A stretch of DNA of 64,000 nt from Alteromonas sp. BL110 (GTDB lineage: Bacteria; Pseudomonadota; Gammaproteobacteria; Enterobacterales; Alteromonadaceae), in NCBI RefSeq assembly GCF_003443615.1, contig NZ_CP031967.1, positions 248,001-312,000 on the forward strand, written 5' to 3'. Under the pieces are notes generated by a model. The model did not search any database and was not told where the DNA came from. It was given only the letters and a program-made list of their open reading frames with translations. Within the stretch, counting starts at the first letter, position 1, and each line of letters begins with the position of its first letter. Positions 26,579 to 35,106 of the stretch are shown here, piece after piece. A program made the translations under genes and the position numbers.

Positions 26579-27484
26579 CTATTTTAAATAATCGAGCGCT
26601 GCACAGATCGCGGCTACCTGAGCGTCGTTACAGTTTTCAGGTGTCGCGTTATCACTATCGGGATAAACTTCCGTTGTTGTAACGTATTTGGCATCTGTCA
26701 TACCTCCACATAGGTACAAAGCCTTTTTGTCATAGCAGATAACACCTTCACTCACTACATTTGCTCCAATAATCTTGCCGTTCTCGTCTGCAGGAGCAAC
26801 ATGCGTTACTTTTTTCACCGCATTAATCACAGCTTTTTGAAACTCTATTTGTGGATTCGACGTGTTTGCAACCATATAGAAACCGTCAGGTATATTCCAG
26901 TTATCATGGCTAACACCATCCCGTGCTGCCAGCGCTGGTCTGAATTCAGTATTATCTGTATCGGTAGTTTCATGTAAATCGATATGAAGCATTAACGACA
27001 ACGCTAGGTCAGACACTAGCTGCATGAGCAGAGCGGATTCTGGTGCCGGAGAGTCGCTGTAAAATGAACGATTTGGATCTACTGCCATTGGATTCCATCG
27101 ATTTATCGTCTCGTAGCCCCAAGGGCTTACACACGGCACGATAACAATATTTATCCGCTCTGCATAATGAGACAACTTTGTATCAATGAACTGAAGCGCG
27201 CCTTGCACGCCACTCGTTTCATAACCGTGAACTCCACCCGTAACGAGCGCTGTAGGCTTTTTAGTATCAAAGTTATTTGGAACTACTGCATATAACGGAT
27301 AGCGCTCAGAATCGTATGGGAGAGAACCATACTGCTTTAGTTCAAAGCCTTCATGAATAATATTGAAAAGTTTATCGAGTACTTCTTCTTGGTAACTTCT
27401 TTTGACAGTCTGTTGAGATTTCCACTGCGATTTCTCTTTCTCGCTCCATGGTTCACCCGGAGTCCCAATTGGATAATTCTGCAT
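26579..27484 (-). CDS. M14-family zinc metallocarboxypeptidase / deacylase-like protein
   Basis: The 301-residue protein has zinc ligands in GGVHGYETSG (His86, Glu89) and HIDLHETTD (His171), substrate-binding DPNRSF, and a late TTEVYP glutamate, consistent with M14 peptidases (AGBL/succinylglutamate-desuccinylase branch). There is no signal peptide, so it is probably cytoplasmic. The substrate is unknown. It is monocistronic, with a spacer full of repeats upstream. Confidence 0.82.
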   Translation of the reverse strand: MQNYPIGTPGEPWSEKEKSQWKSQQTVKRSYQEEVLDKLFNIIHEGFELKQYGSLPYDSERYPLYAVVPNNFDTKKPTALVTGGVHGYETSGVQGALQFIDTKLSHYAERINIVIVPCVSPWGYETINRWNPMAVDPNRSFYSDSPAPESALLMQLVSDLALSLMLHIDLHETTDTDNTEFRPALAARDGVSHDNWNIPDGFYMVANTSNPQIEFQKAVINAVKKVTHVAPADENGKIIGANVVSEGVICYDKKALYLCGGMTDAKYVTTTEVYPDSDNATPENCNDAQVAAICAALDYLK

Positions 27485-27718
27485 ATAACACCTCTTTTTC
27501 TATTTAGAAGATCATAACAGCTCAGTAAGCTTTCGTATCTATTCTAAAAGAGATTAATCGACAGTTGTGACATAAGATCTTTACGCTTCATATCCTAAAA
27601 AGTTAAATGTTCAGCGGTGTGTTGGCGCCTACCCTTGCAAACGATTAGTTCACTCTAGAATAAGAATGAAAGGTTTACTTAGTATTACTTGGATGGCTAT
27701 TTGCTAAGAAAAAAATGT

Positions 27719-27846
27719 GAGTGACTGTCCACTGGCTGCACTTCAATAGTTATTTGCTGAGGAAGAAAATATAAGTGACTGTCCGCTAGCAGCACTGGCA
27801 GTTAAAAGCGGTTAGTGGTTGAGGAAGTATAAAAGTGTCTGTCCAC
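27719..27846 (+). repeat. Three imperfect tandem repeats carrying the dispersed core
   Basis: Cores GTGACTGTCC (27721-27730), GTGACTGTCC (27775-27784) and GTGTCTGTCC (27835-27844) are spaced 54 and 60 bases apart. The preceding 25-30 bases are also similar in each unit (TTTGCTAAGAAAA, TTTGCTGAGGAAGAAAA, GTGGTTGAGGAAGTA). The gap 27485-27901 otherwise shows only a terminator at its end. Confidence 0.75.
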
Positions 27847-27860
27847 AAAGTTTCCGGAGA

Positions 27861-27894
27861 CAAAAACAAAAAAACCAGCCGGATGGCTGGTTTT
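27861..27894 (-). terminator. Terminator of the tRNA-Ala/Glu array
   Basis: AAAACCAGCC (27871-27880), loop GGAT, GGCTGGTTTT (27885-27894). On the minus strand the hairpin is followed by a T-tract (plus-strand A-runs at 27861-27873). It closes the tRNA transcript. Confidence 0.88.
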
Positions 27895-27901
27895 CTCGAT
27901 A

Positions 27902-27977
27902 TGGCGTCCCCTAGGGGATTCGAACCCCTGTTACCGCCGTGAAAGGGCGGTGTCCTAGGCCTCTAGACGAAGGGGAC
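27902..27977 (-). tRNA. tRNA-Glu(UUC), copy 4 of the array
   Basis: This 76-base tRNA starts GTCCCCTTCGTCTAGAGG and ends with an encoded CCA. The anticodon loop CCTTTCAC gives UUC. The acceptor stem GTCCCCT/AGGGGAC is fully paired. Confidence 0.97.
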
Positions 27978-28134
27978 TGAAAATCTTCTTTCGAAAGCTT
28001 TGCCTTCGATATTTTCAGTAAGGAGAAGTGAGCCAGCGAACTGAGCGACCTTACCCTACCGAAACTTTCAGTCAGAAGTTGAATAATCAACTCCAGCCTA
28101 TTTCACAGTTTTAATCGACTGTGACGCGATAAAA

Positions 28135-28210
28135 TGGCGTCCCCTAGGGGATTCGAACCCCTGTTACCGCCGTGAAAGGGCGGTGTCCTAGGCCTCTAGA
28201 CGAAGGGGAC
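28135..28210 (-). tRNA. tRNA-Glu(UUC), copy 3 of the array
   Basis: It is identical to the neighbouring tRNA-Glu copies, with UUC anticodon and encoded CCA, in a roughly 231-base repeated unit. Confidence 0.97.
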
Positions 28211-28365
28211 AGAAATTTTGTTCAGTGAAGCGAAGCTTCACTAAATTTCTGTAAGGAGAGGTGAGCTCTGCGAACCGAGCGACCTTATTCTTACTGAAAT
28301 TTCTATCCGAAGTTTAATCAACTCCAGCCTATTTCACAGTTTTAATCGACTGTGACGCGATAAAA

Positions 28366-28441
28366 TGGCGTCCCCTAGGGGATTCGAACCCCTGTTACCG
28401 CCGTGAAAGGGCGGTGTCCTAGGCCTCTAGACGAAGGGGAC
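28366..28441 (-). tRNA. tRNA-Glu(UUC), copy 2 of the array
   Basis: Identical tRNA body, UUC anticodon and encoded CCA. The spacer up to the next copy is nearly identical to the adjacent spacer, including an AGTGAAGC/GCTTCACT hairpin. Confidence 0.97.
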
Positions 28442-28596
28442 AGAAATTTTGTTCAGTGAAGCAAAGCTTCACTAAATTTCTGTAAGGAGAGGTGAACTCT
28501 GCGAACCGAGCGACCTTATTCTTACTGAAATTTCTATCCGAAGTTTAATCAACTCCAGCCTATTTCACAGTTTTAATCGACTGTGACGCGATAAAA

Positions 28597-28672
28597 TGGC
28601 GTCCCCTAGGGGATTCGAACCCCTGTTACCGCCGTGAAAGGGCGGTGTCCTAGGCCTCTAGACGAAGGGGAC
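28597..28672 (-). tRNA. tRNA-Glu(UUC), copy 1 of the array
   Basis: This is the first tRNA-Glu after tRNA-Ala in transcription order, with the same 76-base body, UUC anticodon and CCA end. Confidence 0.97.
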
Positions 28673-28818
28673 AGAAATTTTGTTCAATGAAGCTAAGCTT
28701 CACTAAATTTCTGTAAGGAGAGGTGAGCTCTGCGAACCGAGCGACCTTATTCTTACTGAAATTTCTATCCGAAGTTTAATAAACTTCAGCCTATATCAAA
28801 CCACAACTCAATGTGACT

Positions 28819-28894
28819 TGGTGGAGCCAGGCGGGATCGAACCGCCGACCTCCTGCATGCCATGCAGGCGCTCTCCCAGCTGAGCTATGGCCCC
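28819..28894 (-). tRNA. tRNA-Ala(GGC)
   Basis: The 76-base tRNA starts GGGGCCATAGCTCAGCTGGG, with anticodon loop GCATGGCATGC giving GGC, and an encoded CCA. It is the first tRNA of the minus-strand array. Confidence 0.96.
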
Positions 28895-28942
28895 ATCATG
28901 GTACCAGTCATTTTGTGTGACTGTTCCGTGACAGCGGGGCGC

Positions 28943-28971
28943 ATTCTAGGCATCCCCTTCTGTCATGTCAA
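28943..28971 (-). promoter_or_regulatory. Promoter of the tRNA-Ala/Glu array
   Basis: On the minus strand TTGACA (28966-28971) and TAGAAT (28943-28948) are spaced 17 bases apart. The -10 is followed by GCGCCCCGC, a GC-rich discriminator typical of stringently controlled stable-RNA promoters. Confidence 0.8.
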
Positions 28972-28979
28972 CGCTTTTT

Positions 28980-30389
28980 TTATGAATTTTCTCTGTTTGC
29001 TATAAAAGTAAGCGCTTTGTCGATTCTCTCGCCAATTTTCTCTTTTGAGATAAGATTCAACGTGATATCTAGAGACGGTGAATTGCCACCACCTGTCACA
29101 GCTACACGCAGCGGCATGCCTACTTTACCCATACCTACTTCCAGTTCTTCAGCCGTACTATTAATAGCAGCTTGGATATTTTCTGGGTTCCACTCTTCAA
29201 TTGCCATTAATTTATCTTTAGCAAGCTCTAATGGGCCTCGAGCGACAGGACGAAGGTGTTTTTTCGCGGCGTTCGCGTCGAAATCTTCATAGTCTTGATA
29301 AAAGTACGTAGAAATCTCTGCTAACTCTTTAAGTGTTTTAACTCTATCCGCTTGAATAGCAATTATCGATTCAAGCGCTGGGCCCGTTGTTAAATCAACG
29401 TTTAACTGTTCGAAATGCCATTTAGCATGTGAGGCAACCTCGCTTGCTGGCAATGACTTTATGTAATGCTGATTTAACCAAATTAGCTTTTCTGTATTAA
29501 ATGCCGATGCAGACTGCCCTATTGCATCCAAACTAAATTTCTCAATCATCTCATCGACAGAGAAAACTTCTTGGTCGCCGTGTGACCATCCCAATCTAAC
29601 AAGGTAATTAAGTACAGCCTGCGGTAGGAAACCATCATCACGATACTGCATGACGCTTACTGCACCATGACGTTTTGACAGTTTCTTACCGTCATCACCC
29701 AAAATCATAGAAACGTGGGCATATTCTGGAACCGGTGCACCAAGGGCTTCAAGAATATTTATTTGACGTGGCGTGTTATTAATGTGGTCTTCACCACGCA
29801 CTACATGCGAAATCCCCATGTCCCAATCATCCACAACTACACAGAAGTTATAGGTAGGCGTGCCATCAGTGCGCTGAATAATAAGATCATCAAGCTCTGT
29901 ATTGCTTATCTCAATTTTTCCACGGACATGGTCGTTAATAACCACTTTGCCTTCTAAAGGGTTTTTAAAGCGAATTACAAACGGCTGACCTTCAGGGTGG
30001 TCAGTTCTGTCTCTCCATGTACCTGGATAACGAGGTTTTTCACCGCGCTCTTTTTGTGCTTCACGAATAGCATCTAGTTCTTCAGAACTCATAAAGCATT
30101 TGTACGCTTTTCCTTCATCCAGAAGCTGCTGGATAAGTTCTTTATATCTATCAAAACGCTCAGTTTGATAGATAGGGCCTGTATCCCAGGTTAAACCTAA
30201 CCATTGCATACCGTCTAGAATAGCCTGCTTAGCCTCTTCTGTTGAACGTTCAATATCTGTATCTTCAATACGAAGAACAAACTCACCGCCTTTGCTTTTC
30301 GCAAGAAGCCAAGAATAAAGCGCAGTTCGTGCGCCACCAACATGAAGATAGCCTGTGGGGCTAGGTGCAAATCGTGTAACAACCGACAT
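28980..30389 (-). CDS. gltX: Glutamyl-tRNA synthetase
   Basis: The 469-residue class I synthetase has the HIGH-type motif in [15 protein letters not shown] near the N-terminus and the KMSKS-type motif [10 protein letters not shown] (about residues 237-246). The C-terminal anticodon-binding domain is complete. I prefer the ATG at 30389 ([11 protein letters not shown]) over a GTG two codons upstream because AGAGAG lies at the right distance. The gene sits directly upstream of an array encoding its own substrate, four tRNA-Glu genes, on the same strand. Confidence 0.95.
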   Translation of the reverse strand: MSVVTRFAPSPTGYLHVGGARTALYSWLLAKSKGGEFVLRIEDTDIERSTEEAKQAILDGMQWLGLTWDTGPIYQTERFDRYKELIQQLLDEGKAYKCFMSSEELDAIREAQKERGEKPRYPGTWRDRTDHPEGQPFVIRFKNPLEGKVVINDHVRGKIEISNTELDDLIIQRTDGTPTYNFCVVVDDWDMGISHVVRGEDHINNTPRQINILEALGAPVPEYAHVSMILGDDGKKLSKRHGAVSVMQYRDDGFLPQAVLNYLVRLGWSHGDQEVFSVDEMIEKFSLDAIGQSASAFNTEKLIWLNQHYIKSLPASEVASHAKWHFEQLNVDLTTGPALESIIAIQADRVKTLKELAEISTYFYQDYEDFDANAAKKHLRPVARGPLELAKDKLMAIEEWNPENIQAAINSTAEELEVGMGKVGMPLRVAVTGGGNSPSLDITLNLISKEKIGERIDKALTFIANRENS

Positions 30390-30486
30390 GGTCACTCTCT
30401 ATTGTTAATAGTATTTCTAAAGATGGGCGCATTCTACCAGTCTCCGCACGACTTCAAAAGTAGGTTGAGAGTAGAAGGATAATAAA

Positions 30487-30830
30487 GTGGACAGGCACTT
30501 ATTGTCCCTAGTTAATTATCCAACAGCTTTTTCAGCTCAAATGAACTCACCGAATGACAATCTATTGCTCAACGAGCCAAAAAGGGACAGACACTTTTTT
30601 GATTTATAAGTGGGTGTCCGATGATATGAGCTGAAATGCTTTTAGGGTTGGTCGCGTTTAATTCTGCATTAATAAGTGTGTGTCCACTTTAACTTCACTT
30701 TAACCTTTTATAAATAGACATGAATAATCTGAATACTAATTGCAGGCTTGAACTTGGTAAGGGTGCCTTCCCGCACCAACTTGAAGCGAGTGTCTGTCCA
30801 TTTTAAGCATTTCAAATTAGTGTCTGTCCC
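30487..30830. repeat. Repeat cluster F, six copies in the gap before the tRNA-Val array
   Basis: The gap 30396-31030 has no supported protein gene. Copies lie at 30487-30500 and 30585-30596 (minus), then 30608-30619, 30674-30687, 30788-30800 and 30818-30830 (plus). The 30585/30608 pair is inverted with a short loop (GGACAGACACTT...AAGTGGGTGTCC). The last two are in tandem, 30 bases apart. Confidence 0.8.
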
Positions 30831-30965
30831 CTTCCAGCACATTTTAAGCACTTCCTTATATCTAAACATCTCATTTAAAAACGCTGCTCTTTTCATCAAT
30901 TTAGTTAAGATGCAGTCAGAGTGGCTAAATTTCGGGCACACAGTCATTTTTCTTTAATTTTATTG

Positions 30966-30993
30966 TTGACACTAACGGAACCGACTCTATAAT
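30966..30993 (+). promoter_or_regulatory. Promoter of the tRNA-Val array
   Basis: TTGACA (30966-30971) and TATAAT (30988-30993) are both consensus, 16 bases apart, followed by ACCGCCCC, a GC-rich discriminator expected at stringently controlled promoters. The first tRNA begins 38 bases downstream. Confidence 0.88.
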
Positions 30994-31030
30994 ACCGCCC
31001 CACTTGCTTAGGCAAGGTTTTACAAAATAC

Positions 31031-31106
31031 GGACGCTTAGCTCAGTTGGGAGAGCATCGCCCTTACAAGGCGAGGGTCACTGGTTCAAGCCCAGTAGCGT
31101 CCACCA
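31031..31106 (+). tRNA. tRNA-Val(UAC), copy 1
   Basis: A 76-base tRNA with acceptor stem GGACGCT/AGCGTCC, anticodon loop CTTACAA (UAC), T-loop GGTTCAAGCCC and encoded CCA. Confidence 0.97.
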
Positions 31107-31142
31107 CTTCTTCACAGTGGCTAAACAGTGAAATCAAAATAC

Positions 31143-31218
31143 GGACGCTTAGCTCAGTTGGGAGAGCATCGCCCTTACAAGGCGAGGGTCACTGGTTCAA
31201 GCCCAGTAGCGTCCACCA
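31143..31218 (+). tRNA. tRNA-Val(UAC), copy 2
   Basis: Identical to copy 1, 112 bases downstream. Confidence 0.97.
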
Positions 31219-31254
31219 CTTCCTCACAGTGGCTAAACAGTGAAATCAAAATAC

Positions 31255-31330
31255 GGACGCTTAGCTCAGTTGGGAGAGCATCGCCCTTACAAGGCGAGGG
31301 TCACTGGTTCAAGCCCAGTAGCGTCCACCA
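31255..31330 (+). tRNA. tRNA-Val(UAC), copy 3
   Basis: Identical to copies 1 and 2, with the same 36-base spacer. Confidence 0.97.
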
Positions 31331-31366
31331 CTTCCTCACAGTGGCTAAACAGTGAAATCAAAATAC

Positions 31367-31442
31367 GGACGCTTAGCTCAGTTGGGAGAGCATCGCCCTT
31401 ACAAGGCGAGGGTCACTGGTTCAAGCCCAGTAGCGTCCACCA
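31367..31442 (+). tRNA. tRNA-Val(UAC), copy 4
   Basis: The last of four identical copies. The spacer sequence changes completely after its CCA. Confidence 0.97.
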
Positions 31443-31803
31443 TCCTCTTTAAGTATTCCTTAAAATCGTCGTACTTACGCCTTAAAACTAACAGTCTCAG
31501 TTTATCTTCACCTTGATAGTGCAAAATCAATTAACACTTTAAACCAAATCAGTCACTTGTAAAAAAAGCACTAAATCAGCAATGCTGTTGCTTACCACTT
31601 ACCCTTACCGCTTAGCTATGCCAAAGATTGCGCCTCCCAAAATCGAACCAATCACTTAACCACCCTATTTACCACGAAGTTTCTACTGACTATATTCACT
31701 ACGAATTACCTCAACTATGCGATAGTCTCTATGACGAGCTATACTTTAAAAATAATTATCGTGGTATGGTGAGTCCCACAACTGTCCTAAAGGCTACCCT
31801 TTA
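31443..31803 (+). other. Intergenic stretch without recognised gene
   Basis: These 361 bases between the last tRNA-Val and the receiver-TPR gene are AT-rich. I see no convincing gene, RNA, repeat-family copy or strong terminator. A promoter for the downstream gene presumably lies within it. Confidence 0.5.
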
Positions 31804-33426
31804 ATGAAGCTACACTTAGCTAGAAATACTAAGTTGTTAATTGCCGAAGATCAGGTGCTGGCAAAAAGCCATATGCACTATGCCCTTGAGCAGCTAGGTT
31901 TTAGGAATATGGACTATGTTGATAGGCCGTCTCATGCACTGTCAGCGCTACAAGAACACACTTATGACGCCATCATTTGTTCTTATAACTTACGTTCGGA
32001 ACAAGGCGGCTACTTTTTACTTGAGCAACTCAACGACTCTCACTCACTCCCCCTCACCAGCGCATTTATCTTCACTAGCGCAGATACATCGGCAGAAGTC
32101 GTCCACGCAATCATCGAACTGCAGCCAGACGAATTCATTGCCAAGCCATTTTCTGTTAACGAATTAGACCGTCGGCTTTCCCGCGTTCTAGCAAGGAAAA
32201 AGGCTCTTGAAAATGTTTATTCATTCATGGACAAACAGGATTATGAGAAGGCCCTTGCCGAAGTTGAGCATTTCCTGTTACAACCCGAGCATGCCGAACA
32301 TTTTCCTCTAGCGATGAAGATTAAAGGTGATTTATTTATTATCACCGAGAGATTCCAGGAAGCTTTAGCCTTCTTTGAGTCAATAATAAACATCCAAGAT
32401 TTTAGCTGGGCTCAAATGGGGATTGCGAAATGTCTTCTAGCACTAAATGAGCTTGATGATGCAGAAAGAGAAATAATCCAGCTGGCAATGCGCCCTGATT
32501 CTGCATTAGAGGCATACGACTTACTCGCCAAACTACAGATTAAGCAATCATCGTTTGATGATGCGCTAGAGTGTATAGCGCTAGCATGCAACATTTCACC
32601 TCATAATATCCCCAGGCATCAGACAGCGATAAACCTTGCACGTATCACACACGATTACGAAAGCCAGTTTAACAGTGCGAAAAAAGTTGTACGCTATGCA
32701 AAAAACTCTATCTACGATAAACCAGATATTTATCTAACTGCCGCCAGAGCAGGTGTTGATTTTGCGATGACCGCTGAGCCTGAACACGTAAACAGCATTG
32801 TTAAACAAACAAACGACTATTTACGTCAGCTGAAAAGAGCCCACCCCAAAGCGGCTGTAAATGATGAATTAACAGTGATCGACGCCCGACTTCACTACTT
32901 AAAGGATGATACGGCCAAAGCCCAAATGCTGTTGTCAGACTTTCACACAGACCATGCTCAACACCATTCCTCAGAAGCATTACTTGATAGAGCCAAAGCG
33001 CTTCATGAGGTTGGGCTAAAAAAAGAGTCTCTTGCAATCTTAGATGCGATTTATTCAAGGCAGCAAGAGAGTGATGATGAATTAAACCTAATGGCAACCT
33101 ATTTAAAGCAGGAGAAAGAAGAAAAAGAAGCGATTACATTAAGCCCTAAAACACTCAACAACACGGCAGTGGCCCAGTATAAGCGGGGTAATTTGGAGCA
33201 ATCTTATACCACCTTCGCGCAAGCATTTCAGGTTATGCCTAAAAACCCTTCAATTGCACTTAACTACCTTCAAGCCATTATTAGAGCAAGAAAGGCTAAC
33301 GCGCCTATGCTTCCTGACACAGTAGCGGCCATTAACAAATGCAGAAAGACTCTTGAAACAACAGCCCTATCTGAAGATCAGCATGCCCGCTACCAGAATG
33401 TAAAGAACATATTGAAGAACCAATAA
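31804..33426 (+). CDS. Degenerate receiver domain fused to TPR-like repeats
   Basis: The 540-residue protein has an N-terminal CheY-like receiver (about residues 8-132) with the acidic pair Glu15-Asp16, Thr91 in FTSAD, and Lys114 in IAKPF. The phospho-acceptor position holds Ser60 (IICSYNLRSEQGG) where Asp would be expected. From about 140 to the end are helical TPR-type repeats (for example YEKALAEVEHFLL, FQEALAFFESIIN, FDDALECIALACN, LEQSYTTFAQAFQ). No output DNA-binding domain is present. It probably acts by protein interaction; the partner is unknown. Confidence 0.85.
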   Translation: MKLHLARNTKLLIAEDQVLAKSHMHYALEQLGFRNMDYVDRPSHALSALQEHTYDAIICSYNLRSEQGGYFLLEQLNDSHSLPLTSAFIFTSADTSAEVVHAIIELQPDEFIAKPFSVNELDRRLSRVLARKKALENVYSFMDKQDYEKALAEVEHFLLQPEHAEHFPLAMKIKGDLFIITERFQEALAFFESIINIQDFSWAQMGIAKCLLALNELDDAEREIIQLAMRPDSALEAYDLLAKLQIKQSSFDDALECIALACNISPHNIPRHQTAINLARITHDYESQFNSAKKVVRYAKNSIYDKPDIYLTAARAGVDFAMTAEPEHVNSIVKQTNDYLRQLKRAHPKAAVNDELTVIDARLHYLKDDTAKAQMLLSDFHTDHAQHHSSEALLDRAKALHEVGLKKESLAILDAIYSRQQESDDELNLMATYLKQEKEEKEAITLSPKTLNNTAVAQYKRGNLEQSYTTFAQAFQVMPKNPSIALNYLQAIIRARKANAPMLPDTVAAINKCRKTLETTALSEDQHARYQNVKNILKNQ

Positions 33427-33464
33427 TTTCACCAATCCGCTCTTTGGTTTAATAGCGCAATAGA

Positions 33465-33992
33465 CTAGTTTGAATAGACTACCACTGTCTCATGATAGAG
33501 TTTGTCTTTGTATTCAAGCTCATGACTGAATGTCATGCCCAGCTTTTTCATAATATTAATAGACGCACTATTTTCTGGGTTAGCAATTGCCGAAAACTTT
33601 TCTACACCAATGTCATAAAGGGCGCTTTTTATTGCTTGAGCAGCCTCAGTGGCGTACCCCTTGCCCCACGTGTGACTTTTAAACCGCCAGCCTAATTCCA
33701 TATTGTCACTTTCGGGGTGTTGGGTAAAAAAACCAAAAGGGCGAACTAAAATCCAACCGATGCTTTCTTTTTCTGTTAGCGTCTCTACACGCCAAAGCCC
33801 CCACCCCAAAGCAGGGTTGGAATATGCTTGAAAACGAGGAACGAAAATATCACGGATATCTTCTTTTGAGGACTTTTTACCACCGTTTATATACTTCATG
33901 ACTTGCTCGTCTTGGTCGAGCTCCCATAAGAAATCGGCGTCTTTTTCGGTGATATAATGGTAGGAGAGACGCGCACTGTCCTTGATATGCAT
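33465..33992 (-). CDS. GNAT acetyltransferase, RimJ/RimL type
   Basis: The 175-residue protein has ESIGWILVRPFGF, NMELGWRFKSHTWGKGYATEAAQAI (acetyl-CoA loop GKGYATE) and a C-terminal NPENSASINIMKKLGM, the standard GNAT RimJ/L pattern. AAGGAAG just before the ATG supports the start. The substrate, protein N-terminus or small molecule, is unknown. Confidence 0.85.
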   Translation of the reverse strand: MHIKDSARLSYHYITEKDADFLWELDQDEQVMKYINGGKKSSKEDIRDIFVPRFQAYSNPALGWGLWRVETLTEKESIGWILVRPFGFFTQHPESDNMELGWRFKSHTWGKGYATEAAQAIKSALYDIGVEKFSAIANPENSASINIMKKLGMTFSHELEYKDKLYHETVVVYSN

Positions 33993-34121
33993 ATACTTCC
34001 TTTATGATTATTATTTTTAATATACTTACAGCGCTGAATATAGCTTATTTTTACAACAAACCAAACTTATTCGATGCTTTTTATTTCGACCTACATTTAC
34101 CATTGAGGTAGGGGTAAATCA

Positions 34122-35090
34122 CTATCCACCCAGCATGGCTAAATGCTTAGTTGCCCCAGTTTTCCCTTCATGTAGATAATGGGTTTCGTGCTTTTGCCCC
34201 AGCACATCTTTTAGGAAAGCTACCACGTCATCTACATTACCATTTGCAAGTAGATGCCTCATATCGATACCGTTTTCGCTAAACAAGCAAAGGTGTAACT
34301 TGCCTGGTGCGGAAACACGAAGACGGTTACAAGTTTTACAAAAGTCCTTGCTGTATGGCATGATCAAACCAATCTTGCCGGCATAATCCGGGTGATAAAA
34401 CTCCTGCGCTGGTCCCGCATCTTTCCTTCGCAATAAAGGCTGCCATCCCATATCTAACAGGGTAGTTTTTAATGGTGAACCGCTTTGATGCTGCTTATTG
34501 AAAAACTGGTTTAAATCGCCCGTTTCCATCAACTCAATAAATCGGAGTGTCACCGGCATATTTTTAAGCCAAGCAAGGAAACGATGTAGACGGCTATCGG
34601 AAAAGTCGTTAAGTAATACAGAGTTAACTTTTACATCAAGGTCAGCATCAATTGCAGCATCTAAACCTCGCAATACCGCCTTTAGCTTGTCTTGCCCTGT
34701 TATGGCAGCGAATTGCCGTGGGTCTAAACTATCGATACTGACGTTTACTTGATCTAACCCTGCATCTTTCCACTGGTGGGCAAATTTTTCCATTCGCGCG
34801 CCATGTGTTGTCATCGCTACACGCTCTATACCCGGCGTATTACTGGTTAGTTGTAAGATATCAAGGAAGTCCCTTCGCAGGGTTGGCTCACCGCCTGTTA
34901 GACGCACTTTTGAGGTACCTAGCCGAGCAAACGCTTTAAGTAATGTATCAATTTCGCTTAATGTCATAAACTGATCGCTCGTTGGTCCTTCATACCCATC
35001 CGGCAAGCAGTACTGACAGCGAAAGTTACACGCTTCGGTCACTGACAAACGCAAATAGTGAAACTGTCTACCGAAACTATCTTCTAACAA
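34122..35090 (-). CDS. moaA: GTP 3',8-cyclase MoaA
   Basis: The 322-residue radical-SAM enzyme carries out the first step of molybdenum cofactor synthesis. The SAM cluster cysteines are Cys21, Cys25 and Cys28 in CNFRCQYC. The second C-terminal cluster has CKTCNRLRVSAPGKLHLCL. The product ends in Gly-Gly, which is important for GTP activation by MoaA. No other moa genes lie in the window. Confidence 0.94.
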   Translation of the reverse strand: MLEDSFGRQFHYLRLSVTEACNFRCQYCLPDGYEGPTSDQFMTLSEIDTLLKAFARLGTSKVRLTGGEPTLRRDFLDILQLTSNTPGIERVAMTTHGARMEKFAHQWKDAGLDQVNVSIDSLDPRQFAAITGQDKLKAVLRGLDAAIDADLDVKVNSVLLNDFSDSRLHRFLAWLKNMPVTLRFIELMETGDLNQFFNKQHQSGSPLKTTLLDMGWQPLLRRKDAGPAQEFYHPDYAGKIGLIMPYSKDFCKTCNRLRVSAPGKLHLCLFSENGIDMRHLLANGNVDDVVAFLKDVLGQKHETHYLHEGKTGATKHLAMLGG

Positions 35091-35106
35091 ACCAACTCCT
35101 TAATCC

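Larger units (their letters stand above)
27902..28791 (-). repeat. Tandem tRNA-Glu units of about 231 bases
   Basis: The four tRNA-Glu 3' ends lie at 27902, 28135, 28366 and 28597 (intervals 233, 231, 231). Spacers carry the same hairpins (TTCAGTGAAGC...GCTTCACTAAA) and the same text ending in a GACGCGATAAAA motif just outside each CCA. Copies 2-4 are almost identical; the spacer after copy 4 has diverged more. Confidence 0.9.
31031..31442 (+). repeat. Tandem tRNA-Val array with exact 112-base period
   Basis: Four tRNA bodies and three 36-base spacers repeat with a strict 112-base period. Spacers differ only at one or two bases (CACTTCTTCACAG in the first, CACTTCCTCACAG in the others). Confidence 0.95.

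Noticed and set aside
30708..30957. Two small open frames on opposite strands
   Set aside because: Both are made largely of repeat copies and have no ribosome site or family match.
31004..31452. Three overlapping open frames across the tRNA-Val array
   Set aside because: They are translations of tRNA genes and spacers (GRLAQLGEHRPYKARVTGSSPV type), a well-known artefact.
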